Assembly: GCA_905233835.1 (NCBI GenBank)
Contig: CAJOGB010000015.1
Coordinates: 10,701-23,228, forward strand
Direction of reading: 5' to 3'
DNA: 12,528 nucleotides
Source of the DNA: an uncultured Lachnospiraceae bacterium
GTDB lineage: Bacteria > Bacillota > Clostridia > Lachnospirales > Lachnospiraceae
The notes beneath the pieces were generated by a model that had not been told where the DNA came from, did no database searches, and worked only from the letters and a program-made list of their open reading frames with translations. Below, in pieces: positions 1 through 8,047 of the stretch (position 1 is its first letter; each line of letters begins with the position of its first letter). Made by a program: the position numbers and the translations under genes.

Positions 1-1606
1 GCTTTCGAAAGATATTGAAGAAGAGGGTGGCGTGGATGCGTTAATCGAACACTTGGAAGATGTAAACGGCCAGTTAAAGGATTACGAAAAGACCATGGAT
101 GCCCTGATTCAGGGAAATACCATTCTTTCCAGTGCCATCACCGTGGCGGACAATGACGTGACAAAGATGGGAAATAATGCGGCGCAAAGTGCAAAGTCTG
201 TGGGTGAAAGTCAAAAATCCATTAGTGCCACGGAAGCTACATTGGATTCATATACTGCGTTAGTAAACGGATCTTTAACCAGCGCCAACGATTCATTAAA
301 GAGCGCCAAAACTGCTTTGGAAGAGGCAAAACTTGCAAATGATGCCAAGGCCATGGATGCAGCACTTACCAAATCCGTTTCCGATTTGGATAAAACCGTA
401 ACGGATTTAACGACTCTTTCAGATGCCATGAATGCGGATCCAGATTTGACCGTTTCGTCTAACGTGACACAGATTACCAATGTGATTAAAGAGGTTCAAA
501 CGGTAAAGGGAAGTATCTCCAATGCCCAGACGGAGTTATTGATTAATCAGGCGGATGAAGCCTTTGCGGCAAATCGTGCTGCTATGATTACGGATGTGGA
601 TAAGGCCATTTCTTCCGTGACGGACGTACAAAATAACATGAACAACAAATTGATTCCACAGGTAAAAACTACCTTGGATTCTTTAAATATTACCCTTACG
701 AACGTAACGGATTTATTAAATAACGTTTCTTCCACTTTGGGAAGCATGGGAAATGTATTTGATTCCTTGCAGGTCACCTTAAAATCCGGAAGCAAGAGTT
801 TTGCACAGACGAGAGATGCCATTGAAGTGTTGTCCGATCGATTGGAGGATACCATTGATAAGGTAAAGGCTGCAAAAGACAGCGAAAAGATGAAGGTGCT
901 CTTAAACACTTTATCCGGAAATCCGGACCTTTACGGAGAGTTCTTTGCAGAGCCGGTTCAGATTGAAACGGAAGTCATTTATCCGGTGGAAAACTATGGT
1001 TCTGCGGTTACACCGTTCTATACGGTGCTTGCCATTTGGGTAGGTGCTTTGATTTTGACGGCTATTTTAAAAGTAAAGCCCAATCCTGCTACCTTCCCGG
1101 AGGCAAAAGATTATGAAATGTACTTTGGACGCTACGGCATCTTTTTTGCCATGGGACAGATTCAGACCTTAATTATCGTGTTGGGAGATTTGTTCCTGTT
1201 ACAGGTACAGTGTTTGCATCCCTTTTATTTCTGGTTTGCGGCAGCTATGACAGGCTTTACATTTTCACTTCTCATTTATACCCTGGTATTGGCCTTCGGT
1301 GATGTGGGAAAAGCGTTCGCGGTGGTAATCGTTGTTATCCAGATTGCAGGTTCTTCCGGAACTTACCCCATTGAACTTTTGCCGGAGTTCTTCCAGAAGT
1401 TATATATTTTCTTTCCATTCCCATACGGAATCAATGCGCTTCGTGAGTGTATCGCGGGAATGTACGGACATGATTATGTCATCTATTTGTTGGAACTTAT
1501 GATATTCGTGGTGGCTTCTTTGGTGCTGGGACTTTGGATCAGAAAGCCATTTAAGGAACTGGGACACTTTATGGAAAAACGTATGGAAGATACGGAGATG
1601 TTGTAG
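1..1606 (+). CDS. YhgE/Pip-family membrane protein, C-terminal part (5' truncated by window)
   Basis: The reading frame is open from base 2, so this gene begins before the window. The GTG at 32 is internal, not the start. 534 residues are visible. The first ~320 are hydrophilic, rich in Ala/Ser/Thr/Asn/Leu/Asp, and look like long helical coiled coils, the extracytoplasmic middle region of YhgE/Pip proteins. Five membrane segments follow at visible residues ~338-357, 378-401, 407-432, 434-457 and 492-513. The segment SSGTYPIELLPEFFQ followed by PYGINALRECIAGMY is the conserved ABC-2-like C-terminus of the family. By comparison with the complete paralog at 2056, about 180 residues are missing, including the N-terminal membrane anchor. 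Known of the family: Lactococcus Pip is a phage receptor, and the family is related to EsaA of type VII secretion. The physiological role is unclear. It probably forms a membrane complex with the next two genes, which are translationally coupled to it. Confidence 0.9.
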   Translation, partial: LSKDIEEEGGVDALIEHLEDVNGQLKDYEKTMDALIQGNTILSSAITVADNDVTKMGNNAAQSAKSVGESQKSISATEATLDSYTALVNGSLTSANDSLKSAKTALEEAKLANDAKAMDAALTKSVSDLDKTVTDLTTLSDAMNADPDLTVSSNVTQITNVIKEVQTVKGSISNAQTELLINQADEAFAANRAAMITDVDKAISSVTDVQNNMNNKLIPQVKTTLDSLNITLTNVTDLLNNVSSTLGSMGNVFDSLQVTLKSGSKSFAQTRDAIEVLSDRLEDTIDKVKAAKDSEKMKVLLNTLSGNPDLYGEFFAEPVQIETEVIYPVENYGSAVTPFYTVLAIWVGALILTAILKVKPNPATFPEAKDYEMYFGRYGIFFAMGQIQTLIIVLGDLFLLQVQCLHPFYFWFAAAMTGFTFSLLIYTLVLAFGDVGKAFAVVIVVIQIAGSSGTYPIELLPEFFQKLYIFFPFPYGINALRECIAGMYGHDYVIYLLELMIFVVASLVLGLWIRKPFKELGHFMEKRMEDTEML

Positions 1607-1607
1607 G

Positions 1608-2063
1608 ATGGATTATAAGAAAGCTTTTGAAAAATATGTGGATTACCAACAGGATCTGCATACGAAAAATCAAAAAAGAATCCGAGTCGGCTTGAAGGTA
1701 AACATTCTTTTGCCATTGGTGTTTTTACTTCTTTGCTTTTTGACCCAGGGATCAAAGCTGGTATTCTTACTTCTTTGGATCGGTTCACTATTCGGAATCT
1801 CCGCTTACCTTATGTATGTGGAGTTTACGGATTACAAACTCCAGGAGCAGTTAAAGGACTTCTTTGATAACGATACATTAGAAAACGATAACTTAATTGG
1901 TGAGAGCGTGGATCGTGCAGAAGCTATCGTAACAAATAAAATCGATAAGATTGACGAGATTCTTGAAGAGAAAAAAGAAGAAAAGAAACAAAAAATAGAA
2001 GATACAAAACAAAAAGTGATAGAAAAATTATCATCGCGTAAGGAGGATGACGAAGATGCTTAA
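1608..2063 (+). CDS. Small two-TM membrane protein with charged coiled-coil tail, unknown function
   Basis: A 151-residue protein whose family I do not recognise. It has a basic amphipathic N-terminus (residues 1-28, many Lys/Arg/Tyr), two hydrophobic segments (about 28-46 and 50-71) joined by a very short turn, then a cytosolic-looking charged tail. Residues ~100-143 of the tail are Lys/Glu-rich, heptad-like helix, and the end is acidic (EDDEDA). The short hairpin and positive N-terminus suggest both ends face the cytoplasm. The start ATG lies one base after the stop of the upstream YhgE gene. The only purine-rich site (GGAG at 1594-1597) is inside that gene, which points to translational coupling. 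The 3' end overlaps the next YhgE gene by 8 bp. Its position between two paralogous large membrane proteins suggests a dedicated partner or assembly factor (inference). Confidence 0.85.
   Translation: MDYKKAFEKYVDYQQDLHTKNQKRIRVGLKVNILLPLVFLLLCFLTQGSKLVFLLLWIGSLFGISAYLMYVEFTDYKLQEQLKDFFDNDTLENDNLIGESVDRAEAIVTNKIDKIDEILEEKKEEKKQKIEDTKQKVIEKLSSRKEDDEDA
2040..2058 (+). promoter_or_regulatory. Ribosome binding site deciding the start of the second YhgE gene
   Basis: AAGGAGG at 2040-2046 is a perfect anti-Shine-Dalgarno match lying within the end of the small membrane-protein gene. It touches the ATG at 2047 but is 9 bases from the ATG at 2056, which is why the downstream start is preferred. The overlap with the upstream stop (2061-2063) allows ribosomes to re-initiate. 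Confidence 0.8.
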
Positions 2064-4206
2064 TATCATTCGTGTATTTGTCTCCGACGCAAAACGTTTA
2101 TATACCAACGTGGTGGCAGTAGTGGTGATTATCGGTTTATCCGTAATTCCGTCCCTCTATGCTTGGTTTAATATTTTATCCAACTGGGCACCCTATGAAA
2201 AAGAGGCTACCGGTCAGCTTTCCGTAGCGGTGGCATCCGATGATGTAGGCTGTGATTTGGATGGCGTGGAATTAAACGTCGGTCAAAAGATTATTGATAA
2301 CTTAAAAGAAAACGACAGCATTAACTGGGTGTTTTTGGATGATTCTCATGAGGCCATTTCTCAGGTGGAAAGCGGAGAGTGCTACGCGGCACTTGTGATT
2401 TCCACAGATTTTTCGGAAAATATGTTAAGTTTCCTGGGCGGAAAAGTAGAGCATCCGAAGATCATTTACTATGAGAACGAAAAGAAAAACGCCATTGCGC
2501 CGAAGATTACCGGTAAGGTAAAAACCGCCATTCAGGAAGAGGTAAATAAAGCCTTTGTAAATACCATGGCCTCCTCCCTTCTTACGGCATCCAATGCCAT
2601 GATAAACGGGGACGAGATTACAACGGAGGGAATTACCACCGGGGCACTTTCCAAACTGTATCGATTGAACAATGATTTAAAAACCATTGTAACCCTTTTA
2701 AATTCTTATATCAGTATGCTGGAGGCATCGGAGTCCTTGATGGAAGCGGCAAGTGATGTCAGCGTGCAGCTGGATGCCATAGAGGAAAACTCCAGGGCCT
2801 TAATGGAGGCTGCGGATTCTTCCCTTACTTCCGGAACAGCGTCTTTGGATGCGACATCTCAAACGGTCATTCTGGCATATAATACGGCAGACCAAGGTCT
2901 TGCTGTTACTCAGTCAGCTGTGAATACAATGATTGAAACACTGAAGAGAGGCGGAACACTTTCGTCAGATGCTGCGGGAGAAATACAGAAAGGTATTACA
3001 ATTGCACAAGATGTTTATACCGCTGCAACCGATACGGCTCGCACTGTAGGAAATGATGATACCAAAGCGGCTGTGGCGACCTGCGATGCGGATTTTAATA
3101 CTTTAATGACGGATGCGGCAACTCTTGGTGCTGCAGGGGATACCACCGTGGCGGATGCAAAAGCAACCTTGGAAAACATTAATGCCAATATTCAGAAGGC
3201 CAGAAATAATATCGCTACTTTAAAAAGCAGTTATCAAACGACGGTATCACCTTCTGTTGACAATACGGTAAATCAGATCGGAAATACCTTAAGCGAAGTG
3301 CGTTCCCTTTTAAAATATTCCGGATCCGGCGTAGATCAACTTGCCGGTATATTAGGTTCGTATCCGGATATGATGTCTATGGGTAAGGATAATTTAATCG
3401 CTACCAGAGACAGCGTTTTGGAAATGCAAAAAGAACTGCAAAAACTTATTGACGATATGGAGTCGGTAGGGGAAAATGAGCAGTACCAGATGCTTTTGCA
3501 ACTGTTGGAAACGGATCCTGCCATTATTTCCGATTTTGTTTCAAGCCCCATTGATATTAATCAGCAAAACATTTATTCCATCGAGAATAACGGATCTGCA
3601 ACGGCGCCCTTTTATATTATTCTTTCTACCTGGGTAGGTGCGCTGATTTTGGTGGCCATCGTTCATACAAAGGTGAAGAGTATTCCCGGAGTGGAGAATC
3701 TTTCAACGGCGGAAGAGTTCTTCGGAAGATATTTGGTGTTTTATTTAATCGGACAGTTGCAGACCTTGATTACGGTTTTGGGTGCCCTTTACTTTACGGG
3801 TATTCAATGTCAGCATAAGTTTTTATTCTGGTTGGCATGCTCCTTTACCAGTTTTACCTTTACTCTGTTTTTGTATGCGCTTACCTATGCCTTTGAGGCC
3901 GTGGGTGAAGCGGTGGCAGTGGTTTTAATGGTATTACAGGTAGCGGGAAGCGGCGGAACCTTCCCGGTGGAAGTGCTTCCGAGAATCTATCAGGTAATGT
4001 ATAACTACATGCCTTTTGCTTACGGAATGAATGCGGTTCGTGAATGTATCGCGGGAATGTATAAATACGACTACTGGAAGTATATGTCCGGGCTTCTTAT
4101 CTATATCGCTTTGGCTCTTGTCATTGGACTTGTCATTTCAAGACCGTGTAAGCGTTTAAACGAAAAGATTAAAGAAAGTACCGAGAAAACGGATTTATTG
4201 ATTTAG
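2056..4206 (+). CDS. YhgE/Pip-family membrane protein, full length
   Basis: 716 residues with the full YhgE/Pip layout. The N-terminal anchor is at ~17-38, followed by SLYAWFNILSNWAPYEKE, the family's N-terminal hallmark. A compact extracytoplasmic domain (~50-190) precedes a long helical coiled-coil-like region (~190-490). Five C-terminal membrane segments lie at ~517-536, 553-580, 588-613, 615-638 and 675-697, with GSGGTFPVEVLP and GMNAVRECIAGMYKYDY as the conserved end. Start choice: an ATG at 2047 directly abuts the AAGGAGG at 2040-2046, leaving no spacer. The ATG at 2056 has a 9-base spacer and begins MLNIIRVF, so I use 2056. It is a tandem paralog of the gene at 1-1606; their C-terminal halves align motif for motif. 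Known: the fold resembles ABC-2 permeases, but no ATPase is encoded here. Substrate and role are unknown. Confidence 0.92.
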   Translation: MLNIIRVFVSDAKRLYTNVVAVVVIIGLSVIPSLYAWFNILSNWAPYEKEATGQLSVAVASDDVGCDLDGVELNVGQKIIDNLKENDSINWVFLDDSHEAISQVESGECYAALVISTDFSENMLSFLGGKVEHPKIIYYENEKKNAIAPKITGKVKTAIQEEVNKAFVNTMASSLLTASNAMINGDEITTEGITTGALSKLYRLNNDLKTIVTLLNSYISMLEASESLMEAASDVSVQLDAIEENSRALMEAADSSLTSGTASLDATSQTVILAYNTADQGLAVTQSAVNTMIETLKRGGTLSSDAAGEIQKGITIAQDVYTAATDTARTVGNDDTKAAVATCDADFNTLMTDAATLGAAGDTTVADAKATLENINANIQKARNNIATLKSSYQTTVSPSVDNTVNQIGNTLSEVRSLLKYSGSGVDQLAGILGSYPDMMSMGKDNLIATRDSVLEMQKELQKLIDDMESVGENEQYQMLLQLLETDPAIISDFVSSPIDINQQNIYSIENNGSATAPFYIILSTWVGALILVAIVHTKVKSIPGVENLSTAEEFFGRYLVFYLIGQLQTLITVLGALYFTGIQCQHKFLFWLACSFTSFTFTLFLYALTYAFEAVGEAVAVVLMVLQVAGSGGTFPVEVLPRIYQVMYNYMPFAYGMNAVRECIAGMYKYDYWKYMSGLLIYIALALVIGLVISRPCKRLNEKIKESTEKTDLLI

Positions 4207-4219
4207 AAAAGGAAAATTT

Positions 4220-5104
4220 ATGAGCACAGACACTCTTTTGTTTCAACACCTTGGAATTAAACTTGCTCACGTAGGTCAGTCCATTTCCGTGTTTGGATTT
4301 GAAATCGCCTACTACGGAATGGTTATCACCTTCGGCATGCTTCTTGCTTGGCTTTTTATCTTTTATGATGCCAAGCGAAAGGGACAAAGTTCCGATGATT
4401 ATATGGATGTGATTATCTGGGGCATGATTTTAGGCGTTTTGGGTGCCAGAATCTATTATGTGGTATTTTCCTGGAGCGAGTATAGGGATAACCTTATTAA
4501 TATATTAAACATTCGCCAGGGCGGACTTGCCATCTATGGCGGAATCATCGGCGGATTCATCGGTGTACTTCTGGTATGTAAGAAAAAGAAGATGCGCCTT
4601 CTGGATGTTTTGGATACGGTAGTCCTCGGGGTTTTGATCGGTCAGATCTTCGGACGTTGGGGAAACTTCTTTAACAGAGAAGCCTTCGGCGGATATTCCG
4701 ACGGGCTTTTATCCATGCAGATTCCTATGGAGGCGGTACGTGACCCTTCGGATATCACCACAGAGATGATGGATCATCTTATTAATATTGACGGTATTTA
4801 TTTTATCAGCGTACATCCCACATTTTTATATGAGAGCCTTTGGAACTTAGGTGTCTTTTTACTTTTGGTATATCTTCGAAAGAAGCGTGTTTTTGTGGGA
4901 GAAATCTGGTTCTTCTATTTGATGCTTTACGGCCTGGGAAGATTTTGGATTGAGTCCCTTCGAACGGATCAGTTAAAATTAATCGGAACAAACATTCCGG
5001 TATCCCAAATGCTTTCTGCGATTTTGGTGATTGTTTCCGTTTGCTATTTAGGGTATCATTTTTTCAAAATGAAAGACCAATTATTTGTGAAAAAGAATTC
5101 TTAA
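4220..5104 (+). CDS. lgt: Prolipoprotein diacylglyceryl transferase
   Basis: Lgt transfers diacylglycerol from phosphatidylglycerol to the lipobox cysteine of preprolipoproteins at the outer face of the cytoplasmic membrane, the first step of lipoprotein maturation. The 294-residue length is normal for the family. The signature GRWGNFFNREAFGG is at residues 145-158, with R146, N149 and E154 matching E. coli R143, N146 and E151. YGLGRFWIESLR (237-248) supplies the arginine equivalent to E. coli R239 (R241). In GGLAIYGG (101-108) a tyrosine (Y106) replaces E. coli H103, as is common in Firmicutes. About seven membrane helices are visible. The start has AAAAGGA at 4207-4213, and the gene follows the YhgE stop by 13 bp, so it belongs to the same transcript. 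Placement with YhgE proteins suits an envelope-biogenesis operon. Confidence 0.97.
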   Translation: MSTDTLLFQHLGIKLAHVGQSISVFGFEIAYYGMVITFGMLLAWLFIFYDAKRKGQSSDDYMDVIIWGMILGVLGARIYYVVFSWSEYRDNLINILNIRQGGLAIYGGIIGGFIGVLLVCKKKKMRLLDVLDTVVLGVLIGQIFGRWGNFFNREAFGGYSDGLLSMQIPMEAVRDPSDITTEMMDHLINIDGIYFISVHPTFLYESLWNLGVFLLLVYLRKKRVFVGEIWFFYLMLYGLGRFWIESLRTDQLKLIGTNIPVSQMLSAILVIVSVCYLGYHFFKMKDQLFVKKNS

Positions 5105-5123
5105 AAAAGAAAGGGTAGTTTGG

Positions 5124-6611
5124 ATGTTAAGTGAAAACATTAAGAAACTGGTACAGTATGGAATTAACTCAGGCTTAATGCCGGAGTGCGAGAGAGTTTA
5201 TGCCACCAATCTTTTACTTGAGTGCTTCAAGGAAGATGAGTATGAGGACGTGGACTGCGACTTATCAAACATCGAACTGGAAGAAGTGTTAAAGAATCTT
5301 TTGGATGAAGCGGTAAAACGCGGCATCATTGAGGATTCCATCGTATATCGTGATTTGTTTGATACCAAGCTTATGAACTGCTTGACACCCCGCCCGGCAG
5401 AAGTACAGCGTGTGTTTAAAGAGAAGTACGAAAAAAGCCCGGAAGAAGCTACCGATTATTTCTATAACTTAAGCCGTGCATCCGATTATATTCGTACTTA
5501 TCGCGTAAAGAAGGATTTAAAGTGGACCACTGAGACGGATTACGGAACGCTGGATATCACCATTAACTTATCCAAACCGGAGAAGGATCCGAAAGCCATC
5601 GCTGCCGCAAAAAATGCTCCGCAGTCCGCTTATCCGAAATGCTTACTTTGCGTAGAAAACGAAGGCTATGCCGGAAGAGTGAATCACCCGGCTCGTGAGA
5701 ATCACAGAATTATTCCGATTCGCGTAAACGACAGCGATTGGGGGTTCCAGTATTCTCCGTATGTTTACTATAACGAGCACTGTATCGTATTTAACGGACA
5801 GCATACTCCCATGAAAATTGAAAAGGCTACCTTTATTAAGTTATTTGACTTCGTAAAGGCATTCCCACATTATTTCTTGGGTTCCAATGCGGATCTTCCA
5901 ATCGTGGGCGGATCTATTTTAAGCCATGATCATTTCCAGGGCGGACATTACACCTTTGCCATGGAAAAGGCTCCGATCATCGAAAACTTTACCGTAAAGG
6001 GATATGAAGATGTAACCTGCGGAATCGTAAAATGGCCGCTCTCCGTAATCCGTTTGCAGTGCAAGGATGAAAAGCGCATCATCGATTTGGCAGATCATAT
6101 CTTAAAGGCTTGGAGAGGATACACCGATGAGGCTGCATTTATCTATGCGGAAACCGACGGTGAGCCGCATAATACGATTACTCCGATTGCCAGAAAGCGC
6201 GGAGATTTGTTTGAGTTGGATTTGGCACTTCGAAATAACATTACTACAGAAGAGCATCCTTTGGGTGTATATCATCCGCATGAGAAGCTTCATCACATCA
6301 AGAAGGAAAACATCGGCTTAATCGAGGTTATGGGTCTGGCAGTTCTTCCTTCCAGATTAAAGGGTGAGTTGGAAGACTTGGCGGATGCCATCGTAACGGG
6401 CAAAGATTTACGTGCAGACGAAGCTCTTGCAAAGCATGCAGACTGGGTTGATGAGTTTAAAGGCAACTATACCATTACAAAGGAGAATGTTTCCGAAATC
6501 CTTCAACAGGAGGTTGGAAAAGTTTTTTGCCAGGTATTGGAAGATGCCGGCGTATATAAATGCAACGACGAAGGACTAAAAGCGTTCAGAAGATTTATTG
6601 AAGTATTGTAA
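5124..6611 (+). CDS. galT: UDP-glucose--hexose-1-phosphate uridylyltransferase, class II (Firmicutes type)
   Basis: This cytoplasmic Leloir-pathway enzyme exchanges UMP between UDP-glucose and galactose-1-phosphate through a uridylyl-histidine intermediate. At 495 residues it fits the long Gram-positive class II GalT rather than the ~350-residue E. coli type. The active-site motif SHDHFQGG is at residues 267-274, with H268, H270 and Q272 replacing the class I HPHGQ. PKCLLC (171-176) and the following ENEGYAGRVNHPARENHR are typical of class II N-terminal regions. AAFIYAETDGEPHNTITPIAR is the usual C-terminal signature. It lies 19 bp after lgt with a purine-rich site (AAAGAAAGGG, ending near 5115). 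It is the last gene of the operon and is followed by a large hairpin. No galK or galE is in the window, so substrate preference (galactose-1-P versus another hexose-1-P) is assumed from the family. Confidence 0.96.
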   Translation: MLSENIKKLVQYGINSGLMPECERVYATNLLLECFKEDEYEDVDCDLSNIELEEVLKNLLDEAVKRGIIEDSIVYRDLFDTKLMNCLTPRPAEVQRVFKEKYEKSPEEATDYFYNLSRASDYIRTYRVKKDLKWTTETDYGTLDITINLSKPEKDPKAIAAAKNAPQSAYPKCLLCVENEGYAGRVNHPARENHRIIPIRVNDSDWGFQYSPYVYYNEHCIVFNGQHTPMKIEKATFIKLFDFVKAFPHYFLGSNADLPIVGGSILSHDHFQGGHYTFAMEKAPIIENFTVKGYEDVTCGIVKWPLSVIRLQCKDEKRIIDLADHILKAWRGYTDEAAFIYAETDGEPHNTITPIARKRGDLFELDLALRNNITTEEHPLGVYHPHEKLHHIKKENIGLIEVMGLAVLPSRLKGELEDLADAIVTGKDLRADEALAKHADWVDEFKGNYTITKENVSEILQQEVGKVFCQVLEDAGVYKCNDEGLKAFRRFIEVL

Positions 6612-6622
6612 TATTGTAGTAT

Positions 6623-6697
6623 AAAGAATCGTAGAATCTTTTTGTATAGGGCTCTTTTTGGGAGCCCGGCAAAAAGTATTCTACGATTCTTTTTTTG
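6623..6697 (+). terminator. Long nested Rho-independent terminator after galT
   Basis: A perfect 15-bp outer stem (6623-6637 with 6678-6692) continues, after one bulged base (6677), into a 7-bp stem (6638-6644 with 6670-6676). A 6-bp inner stem GGGCTC/GAGCCC follows (6649-6654 with 6662-6667) with loop TTTTTGG. A run of seven T (6690-6696) follows. Total pairing is 28 bp, well beyond the usual 8-12 bp. The T tract is strong only on the + strand, so it ends the galT transcript; in the opposite direction there are only three T. Confidence 0.88.
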
Positions 6698-6752
6698 TTT
6701 TTAGATTTTAAACAGATTTTCTAAAATGTATAATTATTTTTAGCGTTAATTA

Positions 6753-6781
6753 TTGAAAAATAACAGAGGGAGTTTTATAAT
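6753..6781 (+). promoter_or_regulatory. Near-consensus sigma-70 (SigA) promoter for the DUF5692 gene
   Basis: -35 TTGAAA (6753-6758) and -10 TATAAT (6776-6781) are separated by exactly 17 bases: 11 of 12 positions match the housekeeping consensus. Transcription would start near 6787-6789, giving a leader of about 33 bases. That leader carries a perfect AGGAGG (6807-6812) 8 bases before the ATG at 6821. The upstream DNA (6697-6752) is AT-rich and could act as an UP-type element. The position just after the galT terminator supports an independent transcription unit. Confidence 0.8.
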
Positions 6782-6820
6782 TTCGTAAGAAACATATTAT
6801 CAATAGAGGAGGAGTTAAAT

Positions 6821-7936
6821 ATGTTGTTTCAGCTTTATGACAGCCATGCAGTCGTAAGTCTTATTGGCTGGGTGCTCGTTTTCGCAGGATTAATTATCAT
6901 GAACGAAATCGGACGCCGTACAAAGTTAGGCGGAATGATTGTTTTCGTTGTTATCCCGCTTATTTTAACAGTATACTTCATCGCTGCTCACTGTGGTGCA
7001 TTCGGCGGTAAGGCAAACTGGACAGTTGCTTATATGGACGGTTGGTTCCATTACTTTAAGCTTTATGCAGCTGACATCGGATGTGTCGGTTTCATGATGA
7101 TCAAGTACAAAGAAGGTCTTGGTAAAAAAGAGTGGTTCAAATGGTGGCCTTGGTTCATCGTTGCTGCTAACATCATGATTGCTAACGTATCTGACCTTGA
7201 GTCAGCATTCGCTGCTTACGGAATCACAGGAGATTTCTCCGGTGCTTGGTGGGCATCAAACGAAGGTGTATTTATCTACGGTGGATGGTGGAACATCATC
7301 AACTTCATTTCAGGTATGATTAACATCTTCTGTATGACAGGATGTATTAAGCTTTATACTTCAAAGGATAAGAACAAGAGCGATATGCTTTGGCCGGACA
7401 TGACAGTTTGGTTCATCGTTGCTTATGACCTTTGGAACTTTGAGTATACATACCTTAACCTTCCTACACATACATGGTACTGCGGTGTTGCTTTGCTTCT
7501 TGCTCCTACATTTGCAAACGCATTCTGGAACAAGGGTGCATGGATTCAGAACCGTGCAAACACACTTGCAATCTGGTGTATGTGGGCACAGGTATTGCCT
7601 CTCTTCCAGTTATCATGGATGCCGGCAGCACTTCCAAGTGTTTACGGTGGAGCTTCAGAGAACGGCGTTACAGCTATGAACCTCTATGAAAGCGCTATTT
7701 CCATCTATAACGCTGGACAGGGCAAGACAGAAGCAGCTAACAAGGCTATGGAAGCATTCCAGATTACAGCTAATCCTAAGGCACAGGGTGTTGTTGCACT
7801 TGTAGCTTTAGCAGCAAACGTAATCTGCATCACTGTAATCATTACACGTTCTATTAAGATGGGCAAGAATCCTTACTCTAACAACGTATTTGAAGGAACT
7901 AAGGACTTCGAAGAGGCTATGGCTAGAGCAGAGTAG
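6821..7936 (+). CDS. DUF5692 family multi-pass membrane protein
   Basis: 371 residues with about nine hydrophobic segments (near 12-30, 36-57, 79-94, 108-122, 153-177, 193-209, 218-236, 245-262 and 321-343). I recognise the DUF5692 pattern from its conserved stretches: MNEIGRRTK near residue 27, GGWWNIINFISGMINIF at ~154-170, WPDMTVWFIVAYDLWNFEY at 191-209 and NKGAWIQNRANTLA at 237-250. The family has no assigned function to my knowledge. Tryptophan is strikingly abundant (20 of 371), clustered at segment ends (W105, W108, W109, W111; W143, W144; W156, W157). Codon choice (GCT, ACA, TTC, AAC, GTT) differs from the GCC/ACC/TTT-leaning neighbours and resembles highly expressed genes, consistent with the strong promoter and ribosome site. 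It is transcribed alone, bounded by terminators on both sides. The C-terminus is acidic and soluble. Confidence 0.85.
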   Translation: MLFQLYDSHAVVSLIGWVLVFAGLIIMNEIGRRTKLGGMIVFVVIPLILTVYFIAAHCGAFGGKANWTVAYMDGWFHYFKLYAADIGCVGFMMIKYKEGLGKKEWFKWWPWFIVAANIMIANVSDLESAFAAYGITGDFSGAWWASNEGVFIYGGWWNIINFISGMINIFCMTGCIKLYTSKDKNKSDMLWPDMTVWFIVAYDLWNFEYTYLNLPTHTWYCGVALLLAPTFANAFWNKGAWIQNRANTLAIWCMWAQVLPLFQLSWMPAALPSVYGGASENGVTAMNLYESAISIYNAGQGKTEAANKAMEAFQITANPKAQGVVALVALAANVICITVIITRSIKMGKNPYSNNVFEGTKDFEEAMARAE

Positions 7937-7964
7937 TATTACTCCTAATTACATAGTACCTATA

Positions 7965-7996
7965 AGGGCGCTCTCGTATGAGAGTGCTCTTTTTTT
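7965..7996 (+). terminator. Rho-independent terminator after the DUF5692 gene
   Basis: An 11-bp stem (7965-7975 with 7980-7990, two G-U pairs) with tetraloop GTAT is followed by seven T (7990-7996). This is the classic layout, 28 bases after the stop codon. Confidence 0.92.
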
Positions 7997-8047
7997 ATGC
8001 TCGCGCCGGATCTTGGGTAATAATACACAAAAGTAGAGCAGGGTTTT

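Noticed and set aside
32..34. GTG at 32 as start of the first YhgE gene
   Set aside because: The frame stays open to the window edge, no ribosome site precedes it, and the family's N-terminal membrane domain would be missing; the gene is cut by the window.
2040..2063. Frameshift or fusion between the small membrane protein and the second YhgE gene
   Set aside because: The 8-bp overlap with a perfect Shine-Dalgarno in place is ordinary translational coupling; both products are complete and start and end normally.
6729..6734. A second TATAAT upstream of the DUF5692 gene
   Set aside because: No acceptable -35 at 16-18 bases upstream (TTTTAA at 6706-6711) and no extended -10 TGn. The pair at 6753/6776 is far better.
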